Shown piece by piece: positions 6,755 through 7,035 of a stretch of 7,035 nucleotides of DNA (positions within the stretch are counted from its first letter, which is position 1; each line of letters begins with the position of its first letter). This DNA comes from Acidobacteriota bacterium. GTDB taxonomy: Bacteria > Acidobacteriota > Terriglobia > Terriglobales > Acidobacteriaceae. The notes under the pieces were generated by a model, which searched no databases, was not told the origin of the DNA, and saw only the letters and a program-made list of their open reading frames with translations. Both the position numbers and the translations under genes were made by a program. The stretch is from NCBI GenBank assembly GCA_021781255.1, contig JAJXXG010000549.1, positions 1-7,035 on the forward strand, written 5' to 3'.

Positions 6755-6763
6755 CCGAGCCCG
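6740..6763 (+). other. chimeric junction between two unrelated genes
   Basis: Upstream codons encode ribulokinase up to LVPGV; downstream codons encode PGVPSP of the isocitrate/isopropylmalate dehydrogenase family. PGV (bases 6746-6754) fits both families, so the exact point is ambiguous within about 10 bases. Codon endings shift from mainly G to mainly C. No insertion sequence, inverted repeat or target duplication is present at the join. Confidence 0.8.
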
Positions 6764-7035
6764 ATCGTCGGCGCCGATCAGCACGGCATCGATCTCATCG
6801 TCATCAGGGAATCCACCGAAGGCCTGTTTGCGTCGATGGGCAAGGGCGTCGTCACCGATACCGAAGCACGCGAGACGCTGGTGATCACGCGCAAGACCTC
6901 CGAGCGGCTGTTCGAATTTTCCTTTCACCTCGCCGAGCGCCGCAAGGCGCGCGGCCGGCCGGGCAAGCTGAGCTGCGTAGACAAGGCGAATGTATTCAAG
7001 GCCTTCGCCTTCTTTCGCAAGATGTTCGATGAAGC
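6755..7035 (+). CDS. isocitrate/isopropylmalate dehydrogenase-family protein, internal fragment
   Basis: In frame with the ribulokinase, 93 complete codons plus two bases belong to the beta-decarboxylating dehydrogenase family (isocitrate, isopropylmalate, tartrate/malate types), which oxidise 2-hydroxy acids with NAD(P) and release CO2. The evidence is PGVPSP at the join, IDLIVIRESTEGLF (chimera residues 305-318) with the substrate-binding Arg of the IRES/TEG motif, and VDKANVF at 368-374, whose Lys370 matches the family catalytic lysine. The first 100 or so residues of a normal protein are missing, and the C-terminal metal-binding and NAD-binding parts lie beyond the window. The RESTEGLF form resembles the less studied 'isocitrate/isopropylmalate dehydrogenase family' proteins rather than classical LeuB or Icd; the exact substrate cannot be assigned. 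Codon choice (ATC, GTC, CTC, TCC) is unlike the rest of the window and suggests another source genome, perhaps an alphaproteobacterium. Confidence 0.8.

Noticed and set aside
6700..6800. Insertion sequence or phase-type recombination site causing the araB join
   Set aside because: No terminal inverted repeats, target duplication, transposase or recombinase is visible; the foreign part is plain dehydrogenase coding sequence.
6125..6928. 267-codon minus-strand frame under the ribulokinase and dehydrogenase segments
   Set aside because: It crosses the chimeric junction, shows no family motif and is explained as a shadow of the plus-strand coding frame.

Overview
The window looks like a bacterial chromosome segment of high GC content, most likely from an acidobacterium (Terriglobia-like). 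This rests on the recognisable style of the proteins (ribulokinase, PHP protein, glycosyltransferase) and on strong G-ending codon use (CTG, GCG, GTG). Taxonomy is inference; no search was possible. There is no rRNA, tRNA, CRISPR array or insertion sequence.

Layout. (1) 2-3464, plus strand: the 3' part of a LOG-family nucleotide phosphoribohydrolase-like gene, then a PHP-domain metallo-phosphoesterase, then a GT4-type glycosyltransferase. They run the same way but are separated by leaders of 202 and 120 bp, so they are a co-directional cluster rather than a tight operon. The 120-bp gap holds a perfect tandem 11-mer and a small hairpin. (2) 3454-5741, minus strand: a compact run in transcription order rlmH (23S rRNA methyltransferase), cobO (corrinoid adenosyltransferase), a single-domain cupin, and accD (acetyl-CoA carboxylase beta subunit), with gaps of 33, 17 and 39 bp. 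accD and the glycosyltransferase converge and overlap by 11 bp at their stops. (3) 5742-5875: a 134-bp divergent intergenic region. (4) 5876-7035, plus strand: a ribulokinase (araB) gene that is normal for about 293 codons and then, without a frame break, becomes an isocitrate/isopropylmalate dehydrogenase-family protein that runs off the window.

The most important observation is this join at about 6746-6757. Both protein families have a Pro-Gly-Val (PGV) at the crossover. Codon style changes there from G-ending to C-ending, and each enzyme lacks an essential part. The simplest reading is a chimeric contig or artificial splice at a short shared sequence; a genuine gene fusion is possible but less likely. 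Sequence after about 6755 should not be assumed to come from the same genome.

Functionally the rest is mostly housekeeping: ribosome modification, cobalamin adenosylation, fatty acid synthesis and sugar kinase. The LOG/PHP/glycosyltransferase group is the less understood part. No convincing new multi-gene system is visible.
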